A DNA stretch of 64,000 nucleotides, taken from NCBI RefSeq assembly GCF_023053635.1, contig NC_086180.1:5957206-6021205 (forward strand). The letters are read 5' to 3'. The notes under the pieces are model-generated. The model did no database searches. It was not told the origin of the DNA and saw nothing but the letters and a program-made list of their open reading frames with translations. Source of the stretch: Elgaria multicarinata webbii. Taxonomy: Eukaryota; Chordata; Lepidosauria; Squamata; Anguidae. Positions 10,576 to 22,400 of this stretch are shown one piece after another (position 1 is the first letter of the stretch; each line of letters opens with the position of its first letter). Made by a program: the position numbers and the translations under genes.

Positions 10576-10898
10576 ACGTGCACTTCTCTGACATAGCAGC
10601 AACTCAGCCAATCGTAGTCAACGGCTTCATTGTATTCTCACTTGGATACAACCTAGATCGCACCCACGCCCGAGGGAGTAGCGAAATCAGACACAAAAAC
10701 GGGCAAACAAATAATCATTTACATTGCTGATTGCTGCCTTTTGACGTTGTGTGGGATAAGTAGGAGGTTCTCTGCTGGGGTTTTTTCAAACCCCCACCAC
10801 CACCTCTCACGCGTGATTCAGGCTTTCTTCATTGTAGCCAAGCTGAAGTTCAAACCACAACAAAACCAGTCATCCCACTCTCCGGCTTGCCATCAAGC

Positions 10899-11184
10899 TA
10901 GGGTGACCATATGAAAAGGAGGACAGGGCTCCTGTATCTTTAACAGTAAAGTGGAAAAGGGAATTTCAGCAGGTGGGTGAACTTCCCTCTTCATCACAAC
11001 ACTTAAAGCTACACTAGCTATAGTAGAGTGGCCAGATACAAAAGAGGGCAGGGCTTCTGCAGCTTTAACTGTTGTGATGAAGAGGGAATTTCACCCTCTT
11101 CAATTGACACCTGCTGAAATTCCCTTTTCTACATTACTGTTAAAGCTACAGGAGCCCTGTCCTCCTTTTCATATGGTCACCCTA
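10899..11184. mobile_element. Family A hAT MITE
   Basis: TAGGGTGACCATATG opens the element and CATATGGTCACCCTA closes it. A perfect 8-bp target duplication CATCAAGC lies at 10891-10898 and 11185-11192, giving a hAT assignment. Inside are four related modules in alternating orientation, each containing a TTTAACAGT/ACTGTTAAA word and a GGGAATTTC/GAAATTCCC word. There is no coding capacity. Confidence 0.92.
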
Positions 11185-11514
11185 CATCAAGCTAATCTCA
11201 GTTTGTGGCTTCTGCACACCGATTTAGTAAGATTGAAGAAAAGCATGGGGGGGGGGGAGTCCGGGGCAGAGAAAGGGCAGTGAGGCGCGGAGGGGAAGAG
11301 GGCTGAGAAGAATAACCGTGGTTCAGTGATGCTGAGCAAGGCACACTCCCCCTCCCTGTGCCGCTGCCCCCCCCATGCGTTGCCATAGTAATAGATAGAA
11401 CGCCTTGGGCAGGAATTCTCAATCAATCCATGAGAAACTATTTGTGGCTGACCCACTGACGTCAATGAAATATGTGGCTTTCAGGGATGCAGCCTTTCAT
11501 GCATTTGACCTCAA

Positions 11515-11570
11515 AAGAGAGCTTCGGCTATGGGGCGGTATATAAATGCAATAGATAAATAAATAAATCC
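11515..11570 (+). mobile_element. L2-like LINE tail fragment, group 1
   Basis: AGAGAGCTTCGGCTATGGGG and CGGTATATAAATGC are followed by a short AATA tail. It abuts a family A fragment. Confidence 0.65.
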
Positions 11571-11932
11571 ACCAGGTTCTGCATATTTACAAAGGACGCC
11601 TGCTGAAATTCTCTTTTCTGTGCAACTGTTAAAGTAGGGTGACCCTATGAAAAGGAGGACAGGGCTCCTGTAGCTTTAACAGTAATGTAGAAAAGGGAAT
11701 TTCAGCAGGTGTCAATTGAAGAGGGTGAAATTCCCTCTTCATCACAACAGTTAACGCTGCAGAAGCCCTGCCCTCTTTTGTATCTGGCCACTCTACTATA
11801 GCTAGTGTAGCTTTAAGTGTTGTGATGAAGAGGGAATTTCACCCACTTCAATTGACACCTGCTGAAATTCCCTTTTCCACTTTACTGTTAAAGATACAGG
11901 AGCCCTGTCCTCCTTTCCATAGGGTCACCCTA
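11571..11932. mobile_element. Family A hAT MITE copy inserted beside an older family A fragment
   Basis: A complete copy spans 11635-11932 (TAGGGTGACCCTATG to GGGTCACCCTA). It directly follows 11571-11634, which is the right-interior part of another family A element (CCTGCTGAAATTCTC and CAACTGTTAAAG). This suggests insertion into, or recombination between, two copies. From 11933 to 12339 no feature was recognised. Confidence 0.8.
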
Positions 11933-12347
11933 GATAGGCTTTCGGTCTAATTCAGCTACGTTATAATTGGAGCTTTTCCGTTAAATCAAGGGATTTGCAC
12001 TCCTGGTTGGTAGGACCATGTCATGACCAGGCTACAGCCAATGTGCTCACCAAAGATTGCCGGGGGAATAAGCACTGAAACTAACCACCATAAACAGTGC
12101 CCTGCTTTAAACTGTAAGTGGACTTGCAAAGAACAAGGCCTCCAGTCACACTGCTTCATGCTCCCACGTCCAGACGCCGATTCCCCAGCACAGTATTGAT
12201 TCGATGCCGTAATTCTTGAACGCTATAAGTACTTTGATTTCTGGTTTCTCCTCCTTGCATATTTCCTCAGCTGTGCTGTTTATTTTAAGCGTTTTCTTCC
12301 TTTACCTGCCTTTTTTGCGCTCGATTCCCCAATGTATACCAAAAATG

Positions 12348-12667
12348 TAGGGTGACCATATGAAACGGAAGACAGGGCTCTTGTATCTTTAACAGTTACA
12401 CAGAAAAGGGAATTTCAGCAGGTGTCATTTGCATGCATGCAGCGCCTGGTGAAATTCCCTCTTCATCACCACAGTTAAAGCTACAGGAGTCCTGCCCTCT
12501 TTTGTATCTGGTCAATAGGGTAGGGTTCCTGCAGCTTTAACTGTGGTGATGAAGAGAGAATTTCACCAGGTGCTACATGCATACAAAGGACACCTGCTGA
12601 AATCCCCCTTTCTACACAACTGTTAAAGAAACAAGAGTCTTGTCCTCCTTTTCATATGGTCACCCTA
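12348..12667. mobile_element. Family A hAT MITE, 320 bp
   Basis: Complete copy with TAGGGTGACCATATG at the left, CATATGGTCACCCTA at the right, and a perfect 8-bp target duplication CAAAAATG at 12340-12347 and 12668-12675. The interior shows the four-module alternating structure. Confidence 0.95.
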
Positions 12668-12693
12668 CAAAAATGACTACACCCAAATGAATA

Positions 12694-13410
12694 TAGAATC
12701 ATAGAATCATAGAATAGCAGAGTTGGAAGGGGCCTACAAGGCCATTGAGTCCAACCCCCTGCTCAATGCAGGAATCCACCCGAAAGCATCCCTGACAGAT
12801 GGTTGTCCAGCTGCCTCTTGAAGGCCTCTAGTGTGGGAGAGCCCACAACCTCACCAGGCAACTGATTCCATTGTCGTACTGCTCTAACAGTCAGGAAGTT
12901 TTTTCTGATGTCCAGCTGGAATCTGGCTTCCTTTAACTTGAGCCCGTTATTCCGTGTCCTGCACTCTGGGAGGATCGAGAAGAGACCCTGGCCCTCCTCT
13001 GGGGGACAACCTTTTAAGTATTTGAAGAGTGCTCTCATGTCTCCCCTCAATCTTCTCTTCTCCAGGCTAAACATGCCCAGTTCTTTCAGTCTCTCTTCAT
13101 AGGGCTTTGTTTCCAGACCCCTGATCATCCTGGTTTTTCCTCCTCTGAACACGCTCCAGCTTGTCTGCGTCCTTCTTGAATTGTGGAGCCCAGAACTGGA
13201 TGCAATACTCTAAATGAGGCCTAACCAGGGCCGAATAGAGAGGAACCAGTACCTCCCGTGATTTGGAAGCTATACTTCTATTAATGCAGCCCAAAATAGC
13301 ATTGGCCTTTCTTGCAGCCATATCGCACTGTTGGCTCATATTCAGCTTGTGGTATACAACAATTCCAAGATCCTTCTCGTTTGTAGTAGATCCTTCTCAT
13401 TTGTAGTAAC
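12694..13410 (-). mobile_element. CR1 LINE, 5'-truncated
   Basis: On the minus strand, translated segments include [20 protein letters not shown], then [20 protein letters not shown] and [15 protein letters not shown], ending at the CATAGAATCATAGAAT terminus near 12694. The frame breaks once near the VQRRKNQ segment. A small local duplication of ATCCTTCTCGTTTGTAGTA lies at its 5' edge (13372-13410). Confidence 0.9.
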
Positions 13411-13746
13411 ATGTCAGTATCACATGGAACCCCCTTCCCCATCTAGGAGTGGGTCCGTATGCTGGGTTGTAAAGGTGGCGTTGGGCAGGGGGTTGAAAAA
13501 GGTACTGTTTTTTCAGTTGGAAAAGTGGAGGAAGTCAAATCTATTTCTACATCTGCTGGTATTAAATTATTAAAGCCCTTATGAATACAAGCCGCGCATT
13601 TATCCGTCCACTTGCCCTCTGGCATTTTCTGTTCCTCCTGCGATCCCCAAGCAATTAATCTGTGCGATTTTTCTCATTACATACCGAGATGGCTTGACGC
13701 ACATTACCATCAGGATGGGTGAAAATAAAATAGGAACTACAACCTT

Positions 13747-13789
<43 letters not shown>
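13747..13789 (+). repeat. TG dinucleotide microsatellite
   Basis: About 20 uninterrupted GT units. The flanking 13411-13746 and 13790-14148 have no recognised gene. Confidence 0.95.
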
Positions 13790-13792
<3 letters not shown>

Positions 13793-14156
13793 GGCAGGGG
13801 CGAGTGTGATATGGATCAGGTCAGCTGGTCTCTCCCACCTGTGGTGAGACTGTCCTCAAAAAGTCATTTCAAGGAATGTTGTCCAGAGGAGAGTACAAGG
13901 AAAGGGGTCATTTCTGCTGGAGTCCATCTAATGTGAGGCAAGTCAGCAGTGGAGAAGATGAGGAAGACAATTCTGTGTTGTGATTCAAATCCCTCCGATT
14001 GAGATGTGAAAAGATAAAGAGGTCCGCTGTGCCACCCACAAAACATTTATTCAGGAAATAGACACCTTTTCACGCCTGAAGGGAGTGTGAATGTTAGGAG
14101 GTATCCTCTAAGCTTAATTAGCCTAACAAAGCAAGGCAGTTGTCGATCAACTAAAC

Positions 14157-14465
14157 TAGGGTGGCCATATGGAAAGGAGGACAGGGCTCCTGTACCTTCA
14201 ACAGTTGTCTAGAAAAGGGAATTTCAGCAGGTGTCATTTGCATGCATGCAGCACCTGGTGAAATTCCCTCTCCTTCGCAACCATTAAAGCTGCAGGAGCC
14301 CTGCCCTCTTTTGTATCTGGTCACTACTGCAGCTTTAACAGTTGTGATGAAGAGGGAATTTCACCAGGTGCTGCATGCATGCAAATGACACCTGCTGAAA
14401 TCCCCTTTTCAATACAACTGTTAAACATACAGGAGCACTGTCCTCCTTTTCATGTGGTCATCCTA
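14157..14465. mobile_element. Family A hAT MITE
   Basis: TAGGGTGGCCATATG to ATGTGGTCATCCTA, flanked by AACTAAAC at 14149-14156 and 14465-14472, an 8-bp duplication overlapping the last base. The interior has the four-module layout with CATGCATGCAGCACCTGG at the inner turns. From 14466 to 14797 no feature was seen. Confidence 0.9.
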
Positions 14466-14797
14466 ACTAAACGCATGGTTTCCTGTCATGCCCAACAGGG
14501 TTTTACTGGACCCCTCCTTCAGGGAGAGTCCTCATGCCATGAATTCTGCCAGGTGGCTAGTTTGGCAGACAGCCTCACACCTCTTCTCAACTCTGCTGGC
14601 TTGAACTTGTGGCGGATTGTAGGACCTGACCATTCTGATGCTCCCTCCCCCTCTGACAAAGACTGAGTTCCCAGGGAGAAGTGAGAAGATGATCTCTGAG
14701 TCTGGCCTCCTGTTTGATAAGCTCCTGGGAAGATTCCTCCTTGACTCCTGGAGAGCCTTGGAGAATTTGTTTCCCCTGTTTCCTGTTTTGACTGATC

Positions 14798-15069
14798 TTA
14801 TAGAATCATAGAACAGTAGAGTTGGAAGGGGCCTATAAGGCCATCGAGTCCAACCCCCTGCTCAATGCAGGAATCCACCCTAAAGCATCCCTGACAGATG
14901 GTTGTCCAGCTGCCTCTTGAAGGCTTCTAGTATGGGAGAGCCCACAACTTCCCTGGGTAACTGGTTCCATTGTCAGACTGCTCTAACAGTCAGGAAGTTT
15001 TTCCTGAGATCCAGCTGGAATCTGGCTTCCTGTAACTTGAGCCCGTTATTCCGTGTCCTGCACTCTGGG
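14798..15069 (-). mobile_element. CR1 LINE 3' end, first part (split by an L2-like insertion)
   Basis: It begins at TAGAATCATAGAACAGTAGA and runs through the CR1 3' UTR and C-terminal codons to GTCCTGCACTCTGGG. The same CR1 resumes at 15447 with AAATCGAGAAGGGATCCTGG, so 15070-15446 is an insertion. Confidence 0.85.
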
Positions 15070-15446
15070 TCCTTCTCCATGAGCCCCTGCCAAAGGAAGT
15101 GAGGCAGGTGGCTACCAGGAGCAGGGCCTTCTCTGCTGTGGCACCCCTAAGGAGCTGTGGAATGAGCTCCCTAAGGAGGTTCGCTTGGCACCTACATTAT
15201 ATGCTTTTAGACGCCAGGTGAAGACCTTTTTATTCTCCCAGCATTTTAACAGTCTATAAATACATTTTAACTAGGTGTTTTAAATTTGTAATTTTGCATT
15301 GCTGCTGTTTTTATCTGGTTGAGCTTTTATATTGTATTTTATATTATGGTTTTATACTGTTGTTTTATACTTTGAATGGTTTTAATTTTTGTGAACCGCC
15401 CAGAAAGCTCCGGCTATTGGGCGGTATAGAAATGTAATAGATAAAA
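15070..15446 (+). mobile_element. L2-like LINE 3' end, group 1, inserted in a CR1
   Basis: TCCTTCTCCATGAGCCCCTG through GTGGAATGAGCTCCCTAAGG encode the same C-terminus as at 1286-1669. The tail hairpin GCCCAGAAAGCTCCGGCT and GGGCGGTAT follow, then a short AATAGATAA tail. The LINE is inserted into an older CR1 in the opposite orientation. Confidence 0.8.
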
Positions 15447-15525
15447 AATCGAGAAGGGATCCTGGCCCTCCTCTGTGTGACAACCTTTCAAGTATTTGAA
15501 GAGTCCTAGCATGTCTCCCCTCTTC
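15447..15525 (-). mobile_element. CR1 LINE, second part after the L2-like insertion
   Basis: AGGGATCCTGGCCCTCCTCT through TCTCCCCTC continues the interrupted CR1 copy. It is truncated at 15525. Confidence 0.8.
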
Positions 15526-15610
15526 TTCAGCCTCAGAGTCTAATTCAGAATCCACACCAGGGAGACTGGGACTCATCCTTACACTCTGGTTCCCTTAAAT
15601 GACTCAGCCC

Positions 15611-15766
15611 CAGTGGAGGCTGGTGGCTCTGATGTCAGTGGGGCAGTGAATCTACTCCGGGTTTCAATCAGACCCTGTCAGAGCTCCAAAGGAGCTGTTT
15701 AACGTGTGACTGAAACCCAGAGCGGATTCACCACCCCACTGACATTGGAGCCACCAGCCTCCACTG
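15611..15766. mobile_element. Family B palindromic hAT-like MITE
   Basis: The left end CAGTGGAGGCTGGTGGCTC is matched by the right end GAGCCACCAGCCTCCACTG. Inner arms carry CTCCGGGTTTCAATCAGA and TGACTGAAACCCAGAG. CAG termini suggest hAT, but I could not find a clean 8-bp duplication. A C-rich run follows at 15783-15800. The stretch 15801-16460 contains only AT-rich repeat-like debris (15955-16090) and no gene. Confidence 0.75.
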
Positions 15767-16480
15767 ATCCAGGCTCTAGACTGCCCCCCCCCCGCCCCCC
15801 GCTGGGCCCATCAGACCTTCTGGAGCTATAAAAGGCTTCATGTCCGGGGGTGGCCCTTGCCTGAGCAACAATGTCTGCTTAAACTCCACTCTGACATAAT
15901 TCCTATATGCTCTTTGGTCCTTGGTCCTTTGCCCTTCAGGCCTGACGTCGGGCACAAATATTTATTTTATCCATTTATAAAATTCCCAGCCCACCTCTCC
16001 CTGTAAAACAGCCTCAAGGTCAGTTGCAATAACAAAACAGAATAATAAATACAATTCTCACCAACAAAAGAGAATAGCAAATCTTCCGAGAGAAAAAGAT
16101 ACCATTTAAAAAAAGCTGATAAAAGGCCATTAAAAGGACTCATGGGCCATTAAGCTCTTGAGAGCACCTGATGGACTACAAGATAACAGAGTTGGCACCC
16201 GCCGGACCAACCTATCCAGAAACAGGACAGGGGATAAAAAAAGGTGCAGGAGACCTGGCGTACATTGAACTTGGGTCACCCTGTTTTTGTAACAGAAAGC
16301 TAGTGGGCGTGGGCGAAGTATACACAGAGGCAAAGTATACACAGAGAACACAGCCTCAGAAGGCCATTTCTGCCCCTGCAATGATTTTTTTCAGGAGTGG
16401 GGAGGTAGACCTGGTATCTAGATGGTGTCTTTACACCCACAGCTGAAGCCCTCATTCAGCCGCTCACAGGAAACCCACAA

Positions 16481-19400
16481 GCAGGACATGGTGCAACAGC
16501 ACCTTCCCACCCATGTTCCCCAGCAACTGGTGTGCATAGACATCCTGTCTCTGATACTGGAGGTAGCATAGGGCCATCAGAACTAGTGAGAACGTAAGCA
16601 GTGCCATGCTGGATCAGACCAAGGGTCCAGCACTCTGTTCCCACATGGGCCAACCAGCTGTTGACCAGGGACCAACAAAGCAGGACATGGTGCAACAGCA
16701 CCTTCCCACCCATGTTCCCCAGCAACTGGTGTGCATAGACATCCTGTCTCTGATACTGGAGGTAGCATAGGGCCATCAGAACTAGTGAGAACGTAAGCAG
16801 TGCCATGCTGGATCAGACCAAGGGTCCAGCACTCTGTTCCCACATGGGCCAACCAGCTGTTGACCAGGGACCAACAAAGCAGGACATGGTGCAACAGCAC
16901 CTTCCCACCCATGTTCCCCAGCAACTGGTGTGCATAGACATCCTGTCTCTGATACTGGAGGTAGCATAGGGCCATCAGAACTAGTGAGAACGTAAGCAGT
17001 GCCATGCTGGATCAGACCAAGGGTCCAGCACTCTGTTCCCACATGGGCCAACCAGCTGTTGACCAGGGACCAACAAAGCAGGACATGGTGCAACAGCACC
17101 TTCCCACCCATGTTCCCCAGCAACTGGTGTGCATAGACATCCTGTCTCTGATACTGGAGGTAGCATAGGGCCATCAGAACTAGTGAGAACGTAAGAAGTG
17201 CCATGCTGGATCAGACCAAGGGTCCAGCACTCTGTTCCCACATGGGCCAACCAGCTGTTGACCAGGGACCAACAAAGCAGGACATGGTGCAACAGCACCT
17301 TCCCACCCATGTTCCCCAGCAACTGGTGTGCATAGACATCCTGTCTCTGATACTGGAGGTAGCATAGGGCCATCAGAACTAGTGAGAACGTAAGCAGTGC
17401 CATGCTGGATCAGACCAAGGGTCCAGCACTCTGTTCCCACATGGGCCAACCAGCTGTTGACCAGGGACCAACAAAGCAGGACATGGTGCAACAGCACCTT
17501 CCCACCCATGTTCCCCAGCAACTGGTGTGCATAGACATCCTGTCTCTGATACTGGAGGTAGCATAGGGCCATCAGAACTAGTGAGAACGTAAGCAGTGCC
17601 ATGCTGGATCAGACCAAGGGTCCAGCACTCTGTTCCCACATGGGCCAACCAGCTGTTGACCAGGGACCAACAAAGCAGGACATGGTGCAACAGCACCTTC
17701 CCACCCATGTTCCCCAGCAACTGGTGTGCATAGACATCCTGTCTCTGATACTGGAGGTAGCATAGGGCCATCAGAACTAGTGAGAACGTAAGAAGTGCCA
17801 TGCTGGATCAGACCAAGGGTCCAGCACTCTGTTCCCACATGGGCCAACCAGCTGTTGACCAGGGACCAACAAAGCAGGACATGGTGCAACAGCACCTTCC
17901 CACCCATGTTCCCCAGCAACTGGTGTGCATAGACATCCTGTCTCTGATACTGGAGGTAGCATAGGGCCATCAGAACTAGTGAGAACGTAAGCAGTGCCAT
18001 GCTGGATCAGACCAAGGGTCCAGCACTCTGTTCCCACATGGGCCAACCAGCTGTTGACCAGGGACCAACAAAGCAGGACATGGTGCAACAGCACCTTCCC
18101 ACCCATGTTCCCCAGCAACTGGTGTGCATAGACATCCTGTCTCTGATACTGGAGGTAGCATAGGGCCATCAGAACTAGTGAGAACGTAAGCAGTGCCATG
18201 CTGGATCAGACCAAGGGTCCAGCACTCTGTTCCCACATGGGCCAACCAGCTGTTGACCAGGGACCAACAAAGCAGGACATGGTGCAACAGCACCTTCCCA
18301 CCCATGTTCCCCAGCAACTGGTGTGCATAGACATCCTGTCTCTGATACTGGAGGTAGCATAGGGCCATCAGAACTAGTGAGAACGTAAGAAGTGCCATGC
18401 TGGATCAGACCAAGGGTCCAGCACTCTGTTCCCACATGGGCCAACCAGCTGTTGACCAGGGACCAACAAAGCAGGACATGGTGCAACAGCACCTTCCCAC
18501 CCATGTTCCCCAGCAACTGGTGTACATAGACATCCTGTCTCTGATACTGGAGGTAGCATAGGGCCATCAGAACTAGTGAGAACGTAAGCAGTGCCATGCT
18601 GGATCAGACCAAGGGTCCAGCACTCTGTTCCCACATGGGCCAACCAGCTGTTGACCAGGGACCAACAAAGCAGGACATGGTGCAACAGCACCTTCCCACC
18701 CATGTTCCCCAGCAACTGGTGTGCATAGACATCCTGTCTCTGATACTGGAGGTAGCATAGGGCCATCAGAACTAGTGAGAACGTAAGAAGTGCCATGCTG
18801 GATCAGACCAAGGGTCCAGCACTCTGTTCCCACATGGGCCAACCAGCTGTTGACCAGGGACCAACAAAGCAGGACATGGTGCAACAGCACCTTCCCACCC
18901 ATGTTCCCCAGCAACTGGTGTGCATAGACATCCTGTCTCTGATACTGGAGGTAGCATAGGGCCATCAGAACTAGTGAGAACGTAAGCAGTGCCATGCTGG
19001 ATCAGACCAAGGGTCCAGCACTCTGTTCCCACATGGGCCAACCAGCTGTTGACCAGGGACCAACAAAGCAGGACATGGTGCAACAGCACCTTCCCACCCA
19101 TGTTCCCCAGCAACTGGTGTGCATAGACATCCTGTCTCTGATACTGGAGGTAGCATAGGGCCATCAGAACTAGTGAGAACGTAAGCAGTGCCATGCTGGA
19201 TCAGACCAAGGGTCCAGCACTCTGTTCCCACATGGGCCAACCAGCTGTTGACCAGGGACCAACAAAGCAGGACATGGTGCAACAGCACCTTCCCACCCAT
19301 GTTCCCCAGCAACTGGTGTGCATAGACATCCTGTCTCTGATACTGGAGGTAGCATAGGGCCATCAGAACTAGTGAGAACGTAAGAAGTGCCATGCTGGAT

Positions 19401-22400
19401 CAGACCAAGGGTCCAGCACTCTGTTCCCACATGGGCCAACCAGCTGTTGACCAGGGACCAACAAAGCAGGACATGGTGCAACAGCACCTTCCCACCCATG
19501 TTCCCCAGCAACTGGTGTGCATAGACATCCTGTCTCTGATACTGGAGGTAGCATAGGGCCATCAGAACTAGTGAGAACGTAAGCAGTGCCATGCTGGATC
19601 AGACCAAGGGTCCAGCACTCTGTTCCCACATGGGCCAACCAGCTGTTGACCAGGGACCAACAAAGCAGGACATGGTGCAACAGCACCTTCCCACCCATGT
19701 TCCCCAGCAACTGGTGTGCATAGACATCCTGTCTCTGATACTGGAGGTAGCATAGGGCCATCAGAACTAGTGAGAACGTAAGAAGTGCCATGCTGGATCA
19801 GACCAAGGGTCCAGCACTCTGTTCCCACATGGGCCAACCAGCTGTTGACCAGGGACCAACAAAGCAGGACATGGTGCAACAGCACCTTCCCACCCATGTT
19901 CCCCAGCAACTGGTGTGCATAGACATCCTGTCTCTGATACTGGAGGTAGCATAGGGCCATCAGAACTAGTGAGAACGTAAGCAGTGCCATGCTGGATCAG
20001 ACCAAGGGTCCAGCACTCTGTTCCCACATGGGCCAACCAGCTGTTGACCAGGGACCAACAAAGCAGGACATGGTGCAACAGCACCTTCCCACCCATGTTC
20101 CCCAGCAACTGGTGTGCATAGACATCCTGTCTCTGATACTGGAGGTAGCATAGGGCCATCAGAACTAGTGAGAACGTAAGAAGTGCCATGCTGGATCAGA
20201 CCAAGGGTCCAGCACTCTGTTCCCACATGGGCCAACCAGCTGTTGACCAGGGACCAACAAAGCAGGACATGGTGCAACAGCACCTTCCCACCCATGTTCC
20301 CCAGCAACTGGTGTGCATAGACATCCTGTCTCTGATACTGGAGGTAGCATAGGGCCATCAGAACTAGTGAGAACGTAAGAAGTGCCATGCTGGATCAGAC
20401 CAAGGGTCCAGCACTCTGTTCCCACATGGGCCAACCAGCTGTTGACCAGGGACCAACAAAGCAGGACATGGTGCAACAGCACCTTCCCACCCATGTTCCC
20501 CAGCAACTGGTGTGCATAGACATCCTGTCTCTGATACTGGAGGTAGCATACGGCCATCAGAACTAGTGAGAACGTAAGAAGTGCCATGCTGGATCAGACC
20601 AAGGGTCCAGCACTCTGTTCCCACATGGGCCAACCAGCTGTTGACCAGGGACCAACAAAGCAGGACATGGTGCAACAGCACCTTCCCACCCATGTTCCCC
20701 AGCAACTGGTGTGCATAGACATCCTGTCTCTGATACTGGAGGTAGCATAGGGCCATCAGAACTAGTGAGAACGTAAGAAGTGCCATGCTGGATCAGACCA
20801 AGGGTCCAGCACTCTGTTCCCACATGGGCCAACCAGCTGTTGACCAGGGACCAACAAAGCAGGACATGGTGCAACAGCACCTTCCCACCCATGTTCCCCA
20901 GCAACTGGTGTGCATAGACATCCTGTCTCTGATACTGGAGGTAGCATAGGGCCATCAGAACTAGTGAGAACGTAAGCAGTGCCATGCTGGATCAGACCAA
21001 GGGTCCAGCACTCTGTTCCCACATGGGCCAACCAGCTGTTGACCAGGGACCAACAAAGCAGGACATGGTGCAACAGCACCTTCCCACCCATGTTCCCCAG
21101 CAACTGGTGTGCATAGACATCCTGTCTCTGATACTGGAGGTAGCATAGGGCCATCAGAACTAGTGAGAACGTAAGCAGTGCCATGCTGGATCAGACCAAG
21201 GGTCCAGCACTCTGTTCCCACATGGGCCAACCAGCTGTTGACCAGGGACCAACAAAGCAGGACATGGTGCAACAGCACCTTCCCACCCATGTTCCCCAGC
21301 AACTGGTGTGCATAGACATCCTGTCTCTGATACTGGAGGTAGCATAGGGCCATCAGAACTAGTGAGAACGTAAGCAGTGCCATGCTGGATCAGACCAAGG
21401 GTCCAGCACTCTGTTCCCACATGGGCCAACCAGCTGTTGACCAGGGACCAACAAAGCAGGACATGGTGCAACAGCACCTTCCCACCCATGTTCCCCAGCA
21501 ACTGGTGTGCATAGACATCCTGTCTCTGATACTGGAGGTAGCATAGGGCCATCAGAACTAGTGAGAACGTAAGCAGTGCCATGCTGGATCAGACCAAGGG
21601 TCCAGCACTCTGTTCCCACATGGGCCAACCAGCTGTTGACCAGGGACCAACAAAGCAGGACATGGTGCAACAGCACCTTCCCACCCATGTTCCCCAGCAA
21701 CTGGTGTGCATAGACATCCTGTCTCTGATACTGGAGGTAGCATAGGGCCATCAGAACTAGTGAGAACGTAAGAAGTGCCATGCTGGATCAGACCAAGGGT
21801 CCAGCACTCTGTTCCCACATGGGCCAACCAGCTGTTGACCAGGGACCAACAAAGCAGGACATGGTGCAACAGCACCTTCCCACCCATGTTCCCCAGCAAC
21901 TGGTGTGCATAGACATCCTGTCTCTGATACTGGAGGTAGCATAGGGCCATCAGAACTAGTGAGAACGTAAGAAGTGCCATGCTGGATCAGACCAAGGGTC
22001 CAGCACTCTGTTCCCACATGGGCCAACCAGCTGTTGACCAGGGACCAACAAAGCAGGACATGGTGCAACAGCACCTTCCCACCCATGTTCCCCAGCAACT
22101 GGTGTGCATAGACATCCTGTCTCTGATACTGGAGGTAGCATAGGGCCATCAGAACTAGTGAGAACGTAAGAAGTGCCATGCTGGATCAGACCAAGGGTCC
22201 AGCACTCTGTTCCCACATGGGCCAACCAGCTGTTGACCAGGGACCAACAAAGCAGGACATGTTGCAACAGCACCTTCCCACCCATGTTCCCCAGCAACTG
22301 GTGTGCATAGACATCCTGTCTCTGATACTGGAGGTAGCATAGGGCCATCAGAACTAGTGAGAACGTAAGAAGTGCCATGCTGGATCAGACCAAGGGTCCA

